Notes: generated by a model not told the origin, from the sequence alone. A stretch of DNA of 64,000 nt from Pseudomonas sp. SG20056 (GCF_031764535.1 NZ_CP134499.1:2294001-2358000); one strand, 5' to 3'. Shown: positions 47,296 to 56,591, counted from the stretch's first letter. Made by a program: numbers and translations.

Positions 47296-48756
47296 TTACC
47301 GCCCGGCAAGTACCGGCACCACCCGTGGCCGCAGCACTTCACCCAGTACCGCGAGCAGGCCGATAGCCCCGGCAATCCAGTACCACTGGGCAATCGGGTC
47401 AAACATCAGCCAGCCCAGGGCATGCAGGAACACCACCATGATCAGCACCGGGCTGACGTAGCGCACCATAAACAGCCACAGCGTATAGCCCAGAGGCGGC
47501 AGGCCCAGCTCATCCCGCATGATCTCGCTGCGCAGGGCGTAACCGGCCAGCAACACCATAAAGATCCCGCCCAGCGGCATCATCCAGCGTGAAGTCAGGT
47601 AATCCAGCCAGTCGAAGAAGTTCTTGCCCAGCGGCGTCCAACCGGCCAGCAGGTTGAACGAGAGCATCGCCAGCAGACTGATCACCAGCAGTACCACACC
47701 GGAAGTGGCTGCGGCCTTGAAGCGGCTGATGGCGTACTTCTCATTCAGGTAGGCCACCGTGGCTTCGATCATGGAAATCGCCGAAGTCAGCGCGGCAATC
47801 GACACCATGGCGAAGAACAGCACGCCGAACGCAGTACCGAACGGCATCTGCTGGAAGGCCAGCGGCAGGCTCATAAAGATCAACCCCGGCCCGGCGCTCG
47901 GGCTCATGCCGTTGGCGAAGATGATCGGGAAAATCGCCAGACCCGTCAGCAGCGCCACGCAGGTGTCGCAGATGGCCACAACAAAGGTGGTACGCGCCAC
48001 CGACTGGCCGTCCGGCAGGTAGGAGCCGTAGGTGAGAATCGCCCCGGAGGCCAGGCTCAGGGTGAAGAACGCATGGCCCAGAGCGGCCAGCAGAGCTTCA
48101 CCAGTGATTTTCGAGGCATCGAAGGTAAACAGGAAATCGAAGCCAGCACTGAAGCCGCCACTGGTAAAGGCGTAGCCCACCAGAATCAGCAGCATCAAGG
48201 CCAGGCCCGGCATCATCCAGCGTACGGCATTCTCGATGCCCTTCTGCACGCCCTTGGCGACGATCCACAGGGTCAGCAGCGCCACCAGCACGCTCCAGCC
48301 GCCGAGCTGCCAGGGGTTGGCGTTATGTGCTTCGAACACCCCGCCGAGCGCCTCGACACTGGTGGCAGCGAGCGAGCCGTCGAGCATTTTCACCGTGTAG
48401 GCAAAGGCCCAACCGGCCACCACCACGTAGAAACACAGGATCATAAAGCCGGCCAGCATGGCCATGCCGCCGACCGCCTTCCACAGCGGGTTGCCGTTGT
48501 TTTCCTTGACCACCCGACCGATCGCATCAATGGGGCTGCCACGACCGCGTCGGCCAATGGCGATCTCGGTCATCATCACCGGAATACCAATGGCCAGGAT
48601 GCAGGCCAGGTACATCAGCACAAACGCGCCGCCGCCGTATTCGCCGGTGATGTAGGGGAATTTCCAGATATTGCCCAGGCCCACAGCGGAGCCGGTTGCA
48701 GCAAGAATAAAGCCCCAGCGCGAGAGCCAGAGGTTCTTCGGTTTTTCACGGGTCAT
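47296..48756 (-). CDS. Sodium-coupled symporter of the neurotransmitter:sodium symporter (NSS) family
   Basis: 486 aa, about eleven or twelve spans. The unwound first helix GSAVGLGNIWKFPYITGEYGGGAF carries the sodium- and substrate-binding pattern of LeuT-like proteins. Bacterial members take up leucine, tryptophan or tyrosine. It lies 123 bp after maiA on the same strand, so an aromatic amino acid or related substrate is a reasonable inference. The terminator at 47238 lies directly downstream. Confidence 0.88.
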   Translation of the reverse strand: MTREKPKNLWLSRWGFILAATGSAVGLGNIWKFPYITGEYGGGAFVLMYLACILAIGIPVMMTEIAIGRRGRGSPIDAIGRVVKENNGNPLWKAVGGMAMLAGFMILCFYVVVAGWAFAYTVKMLDGSLAATSVEALGGVFEAHNANPWQLGGWSVLVALLTLWIVAKGVQKGIENAVRWMMPGLALMLLILVGYAFTSGGFSAGFDFLFTFDASKITGEALLAALGHAFFTLSLASGAILTYGSYLPDGQSVARTTFVVAICDTCVALLTGLAIFPIIFANGMSPSAGPGLIFMSLPLAFQQMPFGTAFGVLFFAMVSIAALTSAISMIEATVAYLNEKYAISRFKAAATSGVVLLVISLLAMLSFNLLAGWTPLGKNFFDWLDYLTSRWMMPLGGIFMVLLAGYALRSEIMRDELGLPPLGYTLWLFMVRYVSPVLIMVVFLHALGWLMFDPIAQWYWIAGAIGLLAVLGEVLRPRVVPVLAGR

Positions 48757-48879
48757 GCGTCACCTGTTTGTTTTTATCTGTGACGAAATAGAACCCGCAG
48801 CGCTTGTGGCGCGGCGGAGTGGCAAGGCTTTTATCGAGCCGGATTCGCCTGACCCTAGCGGCGGCGAAGCCGGCTGGGA

Positions 48880-49539
48880 TCACTGAGCGTCGGGTTGCAC
48901 CTCCGGCGCCGCCTGTTTAAAGGCTTCCAGGGATTCACAACGCGCCGCCATGGCGAGGATGCGCGGGTACGCATCAAGGTCACAGTTAAAACGGCGCGCA
49001 TTATACAGCTGTGGAACCAGACAGGCTTCCAGATATCCCGGCCGCTCGCCGAGCGACAGGCGATCATTGAACACCGCCAGCCCCGCCTCGACCGCCGCCA
49101 GGCCCTTGTGCAGCCAATGGCGATACCAAAGGTCCTTGGCATTTTCGCCAACGCCCAGCTCACCGGTCAGGTACTGCAGCACCCGCAGGTTGTTCAGCGG
49201 GTGCAGATCGCAGGCGATATGCAGGGCCAAGGCACGCACCTGGGCGCGCTGCGCCGCATCACTGGGCAGCAGCGCCGGCGTCGGGAACATCTCATCCAGG
49301 TATTCAAGAATCGCCAGCGACTGGGCAATCCGCCCCCCGCCGTTGCCCTGATCCACCAGCAACGGCAGCAGCTCTTGCGGATTCAGCGCCTGGTACTCGG
49401 CCGAATGCTGCTGGCCGCCATCCTTGACTAGGTGCACCGGCACTTGCTGGTAGGCCAGGCCCTTGAGGTTCAACGCGATGCGCACCCGGTAGGCGGCGCT
49501 GGAGCGCCAGTAACCGTAGAGCGTCAACTCAGTGCTCAT
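48880..49539 (-). CDS. maiA: Maleylacetoacetate isomerase
   Basis: 219 aa zeta-class glutathione transferase. Isomerises maleylacetoacetate to fumarylacetoacetate using glutathione. The signature SSAAYRVRIALNLKGL (residues 13-28) replaces the animal SSCSWRVRIAL, a substitution usual in bacteria. QSLAILEYLDE binds the gamma-glutamyl end of glutathione. Its start lies 11 bp inside the fahA gene, indicating translational coupling. Confidence 0.93.
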   Translation of the reverse strand: MSTELTLYGYWRSSAAYRVRIALNLKGLAYQQVPVHLVKDGGQQHSAEYQALNPQELLPLLVDQGNGGGRIAQSLAILEYLDEMFPTPALLPSDAAQRAQVRALALHIACDLHPLNNLRVLQYLTGELGVGENAKDLWYRHWLHKGLAAVEAGLAVFNDRLSLGERPGYLEACLVPQLYNARRFNCDLDAYPRILAMAARCESLEAFKQAAPEVQPDAQ

Positions 49540-50512
49540 AACGCTCTACCGCCTGGTCGATAGCGCCGAACAGGCTATGGCCGGCGGCATCGAACATCTC
49601 GATGCGCACGCGGTCACCGAACTTGAGGAACGGGGTTTTCGCCTCGCCACTCTCGATGACTTCCAGCATGCGCTTCTCGGCCAGGCAGGAGGAACCCGCG
49701 CTGCGGTCGTAGTTCGACACGGTGCCGGAACCGATGATGGTGCCGCTGCCCAGCGGGCGGGTCTTGGCGGCGTGAGCCACCAGCGTTGGGAAGTTGAAGG
49801 TCATGTCAACGCCGGCATCCGGCTGACCGAACAGCGCGCCATTGATATGCGACACCAGCGGCCGATGCACCTTGCCATCGCGCCAGGTATCACCCAGCTC
49901 ATCCGGGGTAATCGCCACCGGCGAGAAGCTCGATGACGGTTTGCTCTGGTAGAAGCCAAAGCCCTTGGCAAGCTCGCCGGGGATCAGGTTTCGCAGCGAT
50001 ACATCGTTGACCAGCATCAGCAACTGGATATGCCCGGCAGCCTCGGCAGCGGTCGCGCCCATCGGCACGTCATCGGTGATCACCGCAATCTCGGCTTCCA
50101 GGTCGATCCCCCAGGCTTCGTCAGCCATCTGAATCGGGCTATGCGGCGGGATAAAGCAGTCGGCACCACCTTGGTACATTAGTGGGTCATGCCAGAAGCT
50201 TTCCGGGATTTCGGCGCCGCGCGCCTTGCGCACCAGCTCCACGTGATTGACGTAGGCGCTGCCATCGGCCCAGTGATAGGCACGCGGCAACGGGCTGTGG
50301 CAGGCCGCCTGATCGAAGGCAAACGCGCCCTCTTCCAGACCATCGTTCAGACGCTGATACACCGCTTCCAGCTTGGGCTTGCTCACCGCCCAGTTATCCA
50401 GCGCGGCTTGCAGGGTAACGGCAATCGCCGGGACTTCGGTGGCGCGGCTTAGATCGCGGGACACCACGACGAGTACACCGTCGCGGCCTTGCTTCAGTGA
50501 TGCGAGTTTCAT
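49529..50512 (-). CDS. fahA: Fumarylacetoacetase, short form
   Basis: 327 aa, about 100 residues shorter than the classical fumarylacetoacetase of P. aeruginosa. FAH-fold features: DLEAEIAVITDDVPMG with acidic metal ligands (residues ~135-150), LLMLVNDVSLRNL, KPSSSFSPVAITPDEL, and GSGTIIGSGTVSN near 255. It splits fumarylacetoacetate into fumarate and acetoacetate. Assignment rests on the order hpd-hmgA-fahA-maiA. Its ATG overlaps the hmgA stop (TGATG). Confidence 0.9.
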   Translation of the reverse strand: MKLASLKQGRDGVLVVVSRDLSRATEVPAIAVTLQAALDNWAVSKPKLEAVYQRLNDGLEEGAFAFDQAACHSPLPRAYHWADGSAYVNHVELVRKARGAEIPESFWHDPLMYQGGADCFIPPHSPIQMADEAWGIDLEAEIAVITDDVPMGATAAEAAGHIQLLMLVNDVSLRNLIPGELAKGFGFYQSKPSSSFSPVAITPDELGDTWRDGKVHRPLVSHINGALFGQPDAGVDMTFNFPTLVAHAAKTRPLGSGTIIGSGTVSNYDRSAGSSCLAEKRMLEVIESGEAKTPFLKFGDRVRIEMFDAAGHSLFGAIDQAVERYEH

Positions 50513-51651
50513 CAGGATTCCTTGCCCGGCGCACGCCAGGAATTCACATATTCGGGAACATCCACACCGGCGGCGGCTTCGCCGACTTCCAGGGCGCGGC
50601 GGGTATCGATCATCACCGCCACTTCATCGATAAAGGTCGCCGGATCGGTCTGCGCCTTTTTCAGTGCTTTGGGGTGCGGGCCGTGGGGGAAGCCGCAGGG
50701 GTGCAGGGTGACCATGCCCTGCTCGATATTGTCGCGGCTGAAGAAGTTGCCACGGTGGTAGAACAGCACTTCGTCGTAGTCGTCGTTGTTGTGATAGAAC
50801 GGCACCTTCAGCGCGCCGGGGTCGCTTTCCACTGGGCGCGGAGTAAAGGTGCAGATCACAAAACCATTGGCGACGAAGGTGGTGTGCGCCGACGGCGGCA
50901 GGTGATAACGGTGGCTCATCAGCGGGCGGATATCGCGCCAGTTCAGCCGCACCACGGTGTTGTCGCCATGCCAGCCGACCACATCCAGCGGGTTGTACGG
51001 ATAAGTCACAGTGCTGACCTGACCACGGCGCTTGATGCGAATCTGCCAGGTGTTCTCGTCCTGCTGGGCCTTGAAAGCGTCATCGATGCGCGGATGATCG
51101 AGCACCGCCGGATCGAAGATTGCCTGCGGGCCGAGCAAGCCCTTGTCCGGTAGCTGATAGGCACCGTCGGTGCTCTCGATCAGCAACATAAAGGTCGGCT
51201 CGCTGGCCTCTATGCGCCAGGCGGTGCCGCGCGGGATCAGCAGGTAATCGCCGTCGCGGTAGCTTAGGTGGCCGAAATCGCAGTAGAAGTGCCCTGCCCC
51301 TTCATGGATAAACAACAGGTCATCGCCATCGGCATTGCGCACCAGATGGCGCATGGCGCCGTGGGTTTTCCACACGCGCAGCTTCACATCGCTGTTATGC
51401 AGGGTCAGCGGTGCGGCCAGCGGGCAATCACGCTCGCTGGAAATATCGTTGAAGTTGAACGCATGCGGGCGTAGCGGCCCCTGCCAGTCGATCCAGCCAG
51501 TCGGCGGATGCTTGTGGTGCAGGTGCGCCGTGGGGCCGAAAAAGCCCTCGCGGCCCATCTCGCGCTCATAGGTGCCTTCAGGAAAGTCGCAGTGCGCCTG
51601 ACGCGAGCACTCGCCTTCACGCAAAGGGAAACTGATCCATTGCCGGCTCAT
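50512..51651 (-). CDS. hmgA: Homogentisate 1,2-dioxygenase, short divergent form
   Basis: 379 aa against about 430 for the classical enzyme. It is a cupin with the family's iron-site region well conserved: HNNDDYDEVLFYHRGNFFSRD and GMVTLHPCGFPHGPHP contain the expected His, Glu and His ligands. Ring-opens homogentisate to maleylacetoacetate. The N-terminal half (TAHLHHKHPPTGWIDWQGPLRP) is much diverged from the classical form. Located four bases after hpd and overlapping fahA. Confidence 0.9.
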   Translation of the reverse strand: MSRQWISFPLREGECSRQAHCDFPEGTYEREMGREGFFGPTAHLHHKHPPTGWIDWQGPLRPHAFNFNDISSERDCPLAAPLTLHNSDVKLRVWKTHGAMRHLVRNADGDDLLFIHEGAGHFYCDFGHLSYRDGDYLLIPRGTAWRIEASEPTFMLLIESTDGAYQLPDKGLLGPQAIFDPAVLDHPRIDDAFKAQQDENTWQIRIKRRGQVSTVTYPYNPLDVVGWHGDNTVVRLNWRDIRPLMSHRYHLPPSAHTTFVANGFVICTFTPRPVESDPGALKVPFYHNNDDYDEVLFYHRGNFFSRDNIEQGMVTLHPCGFPHGPHPKALKKAQTDPATFIDEVAVMIDTRRALEVGEAAAGVDVPEYVNSWRAPGKES

Positions 51652-51655
51652 GGCA

Positions 51656-52738
51656 TCACTCCTCGGAGATCACGCCGCGCTTGATCTGGTCTTCTTCAAT
51701 CGACTCGAACAGCGCCTTGAAGTTGCCCTCGCCAAAGCCCTGGTTACCCTTGCGCTGGATGATCTCGAAGAAGATCGGGCCAATCACCGTATTGGTGAAA
51801 ATCTGCAGCAGGATGCCGTCATCGCCCGGCGCGCCGTCGATCAGGATGCTCAGCTCGCGCAGCACATCTGTCGGTTCGCCGTGCCCGGCAACGCGGGTGT
51901 CGACCTTGTCGTAATAGGTGCCGGGGGTGACCATGAATTGCACACCATTGGCGCGCAGCTGGCGCACGGTGGCGTAGATGTCCTCGGTGCTCAGGGCAAT
52001 ATGCTGGATGCCCTCGCCCTGGTACTCGCGGATAAATTCCTCGATCTGCGACTTGTCGTCAGCCGACTCATTGATCGGGATGCGAATCTTGCCGCACGGC
52101 GCGGTCATCGCCCGCGACAGCAAACCGGTAAGCTTGCCTTCGATATCGAAGTAGCGGATCTCACGGAAGTTGGCGATGCGCTCGTAGAAGCCCGACCACA
52201 CGTCCATCTGCCCGCGTTTGACGTTATGGGTCAGGTGGTCCAGCTCTTTCAGGCAGACCGCGTTGTCGTTCGGCGCGCGGCCTTCGATGTACTCGAAGTC
52301 GACGTCGTAGATGCTTTTGTCGCCGTAACGGTCGACCAAATACAGCAGCGAACCACCGATGCCTTCCACACAGGGAATATTCAGCTCGCCGAAATTGGCG
52401 TGGCTGCCCACTAGCTTGGCGCCCTGAGACTCCACATAGGCGGCGGCCTGGGCGGCGTTTTGCACGCGGAAGGCCATGGCGCAGGCACTCGGGCCGTGCT
52501 TCAGACCGAACTCGCGCACGTGCCCAGTAGGGCTGCCGTTCAGCACGAAGTTGATGTCGTTCTGCTGGAACAGCCAGACCTCTTTCGAGCGGTGCTTGGC
52601 GGTTTCGGTAAAGCCCATGGCGGTGAACAGCTCACGCAGCTGCTGGATGCCTTCGGGGGTCGGTGCGGTGTATTCGACGAACTCGAAGCCGTCGGTACCG
52701 ATGGGGTTGTGCTGCTCGATCTTGTTCACGGCGTTCAT
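51656..52738 (-). CDS. hpd: 4-Hydroxyphenylpyruvate dioxygenase
   Basis: 360 aa. Converts 4-hydroxyphenylpyruvate, made by phhC, to homogentisate. The iron ligands are in LDHLTHNVKRG, GIQHIALST and the glutamate of IFFEIIQRKGNQGFGEGNFKALF; this last block also covers the gating helix. It starts the run hpd-hmgA-fahA-maiA, in which gaps are four bases or overlaps. A TyrR/PhhR-type box lies 185 bp upstream at 52923. The pathway is a known source of brown pyomelanin when hmgA is inactive. Confidence 0.96.
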   Translation of the reverse strand: MNAVNKIEQHNPIGTDGFEFVEYTAPTPEGIQQLRELFTAMGFTETAKHRSKEVWLFQQNDINFVLNGSPTGHVREFGLKHGPSACAMAFRVQNAAQAAAYVESQGAKLVGSHANFGELNIPCVEGIGGSLLYLVDRYGDKSIYDVDFEYIEGRAPNDNAVCLKELDHLTHNVKRGQMDVWSGFYERIANFREIRYFDIEGKLTGLLSRAMTAPCGKIRIPINESADDKSQIEEFIREYQGEGIQHIALSTEDIYATVRQLRANGVQFMVTPGTYYDKVDTRVAGHGEPTDVLRELSILIDGAPGDDGILLQIFTNTVIGPIFFEIIQRKGNQGFGEGNFKALFESIEEDQIKRGVISEE

Positions 52739-52922
52739 TGCGCCTCCTCGTTGTTGTTTTGATCAACCGCTGCATCAGCGGGATTGACCTCATAACAACC
52801 GAGCGCAGGCCCGCTAACAAGCCGGCCCAGAGCGCCCTACCCCAAGCTTGGCCAAGGCTTTCGGCAATTTTTTAATACAGCTAGAGAAACAGCGGGAATC
52901 CTGACCGAAAGCACCCACCATG

Positions 52923-52940
52923 CGTAACGATAAATTTACA
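52923..52940. promoter_or_regulatory. PhhR/TyrR-type box CGTAAC-N6-TTTACA
   Basis: Matches the TyrR consensus TGTAAA-N6-TTTACA at 10 of 12 fixed positions and shares CGTAAC-N6-TTTAC with the box before phhA. Likely site for PhhR control of the lower pathway. Confidence 0.6.
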
Positions 52941-53008
52941 AAGCGGTCGATTTAACTGCCAGGTGCGAGGCCGCAGGGGTTCAGGCCCGATTGAAACCCA
53001 CAACAAAT

Positions 53009-53056
53009 CGCGGGCATGGGCCGCTCCTACGCTGGCAGAAGCGGCCCATGCCCGCG
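53009..53056. repeat. REP-like palindrome with 17-bp arms
   Basis: CGCGGGCATGGGCCGCT (53009-53025) and its exact complement (53040-53056) surround a 14-base loop. The motif CGCGGGC...CCGCTCCTAC is like Pseudomonas REP sequences. It may also end ABC-exporter transcripts. Confidence 0.65.
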
Positions 53057-53081
53057 AAATAACGATGCGTTTAATGCTTTG

Positions 53082-54860
53082 CTAGTGCTGCAGATGGCCG
53101 TAGAGCTTGGCGTAGAGCCCACCTTCGGCAATCAACTGCTGGTGGCCGCCGTCTTCGGCGATGCTGCCGCCGTCGAATACCAACACCCGATCGGCCTGCT
53201 TAACCGCACTCAGGCGGTGAGCGATGATCAGCGTGGTGCGGCCATGCAGAAACTGATTGAGCGCCTGGTGCAGGGCGTATTCGGTAGCGGCGTCCAGGGC
53301 CGAGGTGGCCTCATCCAGAATCACCACTTTCGGCTCGGCCAGCACCATACGGGCTATCGCCAAGCGCTGACGCTGGCCACCGGAGAGGCGCACACCGGAA
53401 CGGCCGACAATGCTGTCCAGGCCTTGCGGCAGGCCGTGAATGGTGTCGGCCAGCTGAGCAATCTCCAAGGCGCGCCAGCAGGCGTCGTCCCCTCGTTCCC
53501 GGCCCATACACAGGTTGGCGCGCACCGTGTCGTTGAACAACGCCGGATGCTGCAACACCACCGCGACGTGTTCACGCACGCCTTCCAGGCCAATCTCTTC
53601 CTGGCTGCTGCCACCAAAACGGATAGTCCCAGCCTGCGGCGTATACAGCCCGAGCAGAAGCTGCACCAGGGTGCTCTTGCCGCCGCCGCTGGCGCCGACG
53701 ATGGCGACCTTCTCGCCTGGGGCGATGCTCAAATTAAGCTGGTTAAGCACCGGTTCGTCGTTATAGGCAAAGGTCAGCCCACTGACTTCGATGCCCACGG
53801 TGTCGCGGCCCTTGAACGGGTCGGCGCGGCCGGGATACTGCGGCTCGTCCTTGCGCGCCAGCAACTCGTTGATCCGGCTCAAAGCGCCGCCGGCGGCGTA
53901 GAAGGCATATTGCAGGCTGAGCAACTGCTCGACCGGGCCGATCATAAACCACAGGTAACTGAACACCGCGAGCATCTGGCCGATCGACAGGTCAGAGAAC
54001 AGTACGGTGAGCATCGCCGCAGCGCGGAACACGTCGATACCAAACTGGAACAGCAGACCGCTGGCACGATTCGAGGCGTCGGTCTTCCACTGCGAGGCCA
54101 CGGCGTAGTCGCGCACTTCCTTGGCACGACCACCGAGGCGACCTAGGAAAAAGCCCTGGCGGTTGCCGGCGCGGATTTCCTGAATCGCTTCGAGGGTTTC
54201 GGTCAGCGCCTGGGTAAAGCGCGAGGTACTGTCGTTCTCCAGCTTCTTCAGGTGTTTGACCCGCTTGCCTAGCTGCACCGTCGCGTAGATCACCAGCGGA
54301 TTGAATAACAAGATCAGCAACGCCAGCTGCCAGTGCATCCAGATCAGGATCGCCGAGGTGCCTGCCAGGCTGAGCATGGCCACCAGAAAGCGGCTGAGGG
54401 TCTCGCCGACAAACTTATCCAGGGTATCAAGGTCGGTAACCAGGTGCGTGGTCACAGTGCCGCCGCCGAGGCTTTCATATTCGCCAAGGGAAATCCGCTT
54501 GAGCCGTTCGATCAGGCGAATGCGGATCCGGTAGACGATGTCTTTCGACAAGCGGGCAAACAACCGCGCCTGCAGTACGTTGAAGATCAGCGCACCGCCG
54601 CGCAGAAACAGGGTCAGCACCAGCATCAGGCCGATATAGCCGGCGGCGGTTTCCCAGTGCGCTGGCAGGAAGTTGTCCATGACCTTGAGCGCGGCGTCAC
54701 CGTCGTTGAGCAGCACTTCGTCGACCAACAGCGGCAGCAACAGCGGGATCGGCACGCTACATAGAGTGGCCAGCACGGCAACCAGGTTGGCCCAGATCAA
54801 CGCCTTCTTGTGCTGCAGGGCCAGCCGACGAACTTCCGCCCAACTTAAACGATCAGGCAT
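53082..54860 (-). CDS. ABC exporter, fused membrane and ATPase domains
   Basis: 592 aa from ATG 54860 (MPDRLSWAEVRRLALQHKK). Six membrane spans in the first ~320 residues, then the ATPase: Walker A GASGGGKST, signature RLSGGQRQRLAIARM, Walker B VVILDEATSALD, switch histidine LIIAHRLS. A half-transporter of the MsbA/LmrA-like type that should work as a homodimer in the inner membrane. It starts eight bases inside the DsbA-like gene, so the two are coupled. Substrate unknown. Confidence 0.9.
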   Translation of the reverse strand: MPDRLSWAEVRRLALQHKKALIWANLVAVLATLCSVPIPLLLPLLVDEVLLNDGDAALKVMDNFLPAHWETAAGYIGLMLVLTLFLRGGALIFNVLQARLFARLSKDIVYRIRIRLIERLKRISLGEYESLGGGTVTTHLVTDLDTLDKFVGETLSRFLVAMLSLAGTSAILIWMHWQLALLILLFNPLVIYATVQLGKRVKHLKKLENDSTSRFTQALTETLEAIQEIRAGNRQGFFLGRLGGRAKEVRDYAVASQWKTDASNRASGLLFQFGIDVFRAAAMLTVLFSDLSIGQMLAVFSYLWFMIGPVEQLLSLQYAFYAAGGALSRINELLARKDEPQYPGRADPFKGRDTVGIEVSGLTFAYNDEPVLNQLNLSIAPGEKVAIVGASGGGKSTLVQLLLGLYTPQAGTIRFGGSSQEEIGLEGVREHVAVVLQHPALFNDTVRANLCMGRERGDDACWRALEIAQLADTIHGLPQGLDSIVGRSGVRLSGGQRQRLAIARMVLAEPKVVILDEATSALDAATEYALHQALNQFLHGRTTLIIAHRLSAVKQADRVLVFDGGSIAEDGGHQQLIAEGGLYAKLYGHLQH

Positions 54861-55485
54861 GAGCAACCCGCTCCAGCCAGCGCGCCAGCAAGGGCTGCAG
54901 CACATCCAGAGGCTGATAGCCGTTGGTCAGCAGCGCCAGTTGGCCGTTGCGTTCAGCGAGCAGCGTGGGAAAGCCGGCAATGCCCAGATCCTGGGTCCAG
55001 CTGAAGTCGGCGGCGGTGGCAGCGCGTTGTGCGGCGCTGTCGAAAGCTTCGGCAAACACGATGCGCGGAATCCCGGCGCGCTCGGCCAACTCCACCAGCA
55101 CACTGGCGCGGGTGACATCCACACCTTCGGTGTAGAACGCCCGCTGAATCAGTCGGGCCAGCGGCCAGACCAGCTCGGGCGCCAGGTTGCGTGCAGTCAC
55201 CAAAGCGCGGCAGGCCGGCTCAGTGTCATAGACCAAACCCTCAGGCAAACCGGCATTAAAGTTGAACAGCTGCCCGGTGCTGGCATTCACAGCTTGCCAA
55301 TAGCCCAGGTAGCGCACGCGGGCGGCGGCATCAATGGCCACACCATCACGGCGCAAGCCGCCCAAGACCAATTCCAGCCCCACACCTGCGGCAGCGGCCT
55401 GCTCGGCGAGGGACTCCAGCACCGGGGCAAAACCCCAGCACCATGAACACATCGGGTCCATCACATAGAGCAAGCGTGCGTGCAT
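54853..55485 (-). CDS. DsbA/FrnE-like thioredoxin-fold protein
   Basis: 210 aa with the redox-type motif CSWCWGF at residues 13-19 (MHARLLYVMDPMCSWCWGF). The rest fits the DsbA-like fold of FrnE and 2-hydroxychromene-2-carboxylate isomerase relatives, including the cis-proline segment GIAGFPTLLAERNGQ. There is no signal peptide, so it is cytoplasmic. It lies two bases after trhO and overlaps the ABC gene. A disulfide or isomerase role is possible; the true substrate is unknown. Confidence 0.82.
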   Translation of the reverse strand: MHARLLYVMDPMCSWCWGFAPVLESLAEQAAAAGVGLELVLGGLRRDGVAIDAAARVRYLGYWQAVNASTGQLFNFNAGLPEGLVYDTEPACRALVTARNLAPELVWPLARLIQRAFYTEGVDVTRASVLVELAERAGIPRIVFAEAFDSAAQRAATAADFSWTQDLGIAGFPTLLAERNGQLALLTNGYQPLDVLQPLLARWLERVAHA

Positions 55486-55487
55486 GC

Positions 55488-56426
55488 TTAAGCCTCGCGG
55501 TTTTGTCGGGGGTTGTAGCCCAGTGGGTGCGGCTGATTGCGCTCTTTAGCCAATTCAATCTGCCGTTGACGCTCGCGGGCGCCGGCGCGGGTTTTCTCTG
55601 GCAGCGAATCCCAGCAATGCGGACAGCTGACGCCAGGGGTGTAGAACTCGGACTGACGATCTTCCACCGACACCGGCGTGCGGCAGGCGTGGCACTGGTC
55701 GTAATCGCCTTCGCTGAGGTCGTGACGCACAGTAACCCGGTTATCGAAAACGAAGCAGTCGCCCTGCCACTTGGTCTCTTCCTGCGGCACTTCTTCGAGG
55801 TACTTGAGGATGCCGCCCTTGAGGTGGAACACCTCCTCAAAACCCTCACCGAGCATATAGCTGGAAGCCTTCTCGCAGCGGATGCCGCCAGTGCAAAACA
55901 TCGCGACCTTCTTGTGTTTTGCCGGGTCGAAGTGCGCTTTGATGTAATCGGGAAACTCACGGAACGACTTGGTTTTCGGGTCTACCGCACCTTCAAAGGT
56001 GCCAATCGACACTTCGTAGTCGTTGCGCGTATCGATCAGCAGCACTTCGGGGTCTGAGATCAGCGCGTTCCAGTCCTTGGGCTCAACGTAGGTGCCGACC
56101 TTCTGGTTCGGATCGACGCCGGGTACGCCCAGGGTGACGATTTCCTTCTTCAGCTTGACCTTGGTGCGGTAGAACGGTTGCTCGTCGCAGTAGGATTCCT
56201 TGTGGTCGATATCAGCCAGGCGCGGATCCTGGTCAAACCAGGCCATCAGGCCATCGATACCGGCACGCGAACCGGAGACAGTGCCATTGATGCCCTCTTC
56301 GGCCAGCAGCAAGGTGCCTTTTACCGCGTTATCCAGCATGCATTGCAGCAGCGGCTCACGTAGGTCATGGAAGTCAGGCAGGGAAACGAACTTATACAGC
56401 GCGGCGACAACGATCTTGTCAGTCAT
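55488..56426 (-). CDS. trhO: tRNA uridine(34) hydroxylase TrhO
   Basis: 312 aa from ATG 56426, chosen because AAGGAC is six bases upstream; another ATG two codons earlier is too close to that site. A rhodanese-like domain with catalytic cysteine in [15 protein letters not shown] follows the TrhO N-terminal domain, and a C-terminal CHACRTP ... CPHCWDSL pair of cysteine motifs probably binds zinc. It uses O2 to make 5-hydroxyuridine at tRNA position 34. Formerly YceA. Confidence 0.94.
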   Translation of the reverse strand: MTDKIVVAALYKFVSLPDFHDLREPLLQCMLDNAVKGTLLLAEEGINGTVSGSRAGIDGLMAWFDQDPRLADIDHKESYCDEQPFYRTKVKLKKEIVTLGVPGVDPNQKVGTYVEPKDWNALISDPEVLLIDTRNDYEVSIGTFEGAVDPKTKSFREFPDYIKAHFDPAKHKKVAMFCTGGIRCEKASSYMLGEGFEEVFHLKGGILKYLEEVPQEETKWQGDCFVFDNRVTVRHDLSEGDYDQCHACRTPVSVEDRQSEFYTPGVSCPHCWDSLPEKTRAGARERQRQIELAKERNQPHPLGYNPRQNREA

Positions 56427-56507
56427 ATGCATGTCCTTCAGTAGTCGCCCACGTAAAGGGCGGACCGGGATACAAACGTGACCAGCAGCGGCTTTGCCAG
56501 GCTGGTG

Positions 56508-56587
56508 GACCACAAAAAATTGCCGGGAGCAATTTTTGACGTCGCTCCGCGACGGCCTCGCAGGGTGGCCGCCATGGATGGCTGGTC
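56508..56587. repeat. Structured intergenic repeat, copy C
   Basis: Stem 1 AAAAATTGC (56515-56523), loop CGGGA, GCAATTTTT (56529-56537). Stem 2 CGTCG (56540-56544), loop, CGACG (56550-56554). A GCCATGGATGGC part follows. Outer GACCA (56508-56512) and TGGTC (56583-56587) can close the whole. Same family as 2696-2762. Confidence 0.65.
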
Positions 56588-56591
56588 ACAA

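Larger units (their letters stand above)
52739..53081. other. Intergenic region upstream of hpd
   Basis: 343 bp without a gene. It holds the hpd promoter region with a TyrR/PhhR-type box (52923-52940) and a long REP-like palindrome (53009-53056) just beyond the end of the ABC exporter gene. Confidence 0.6.
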
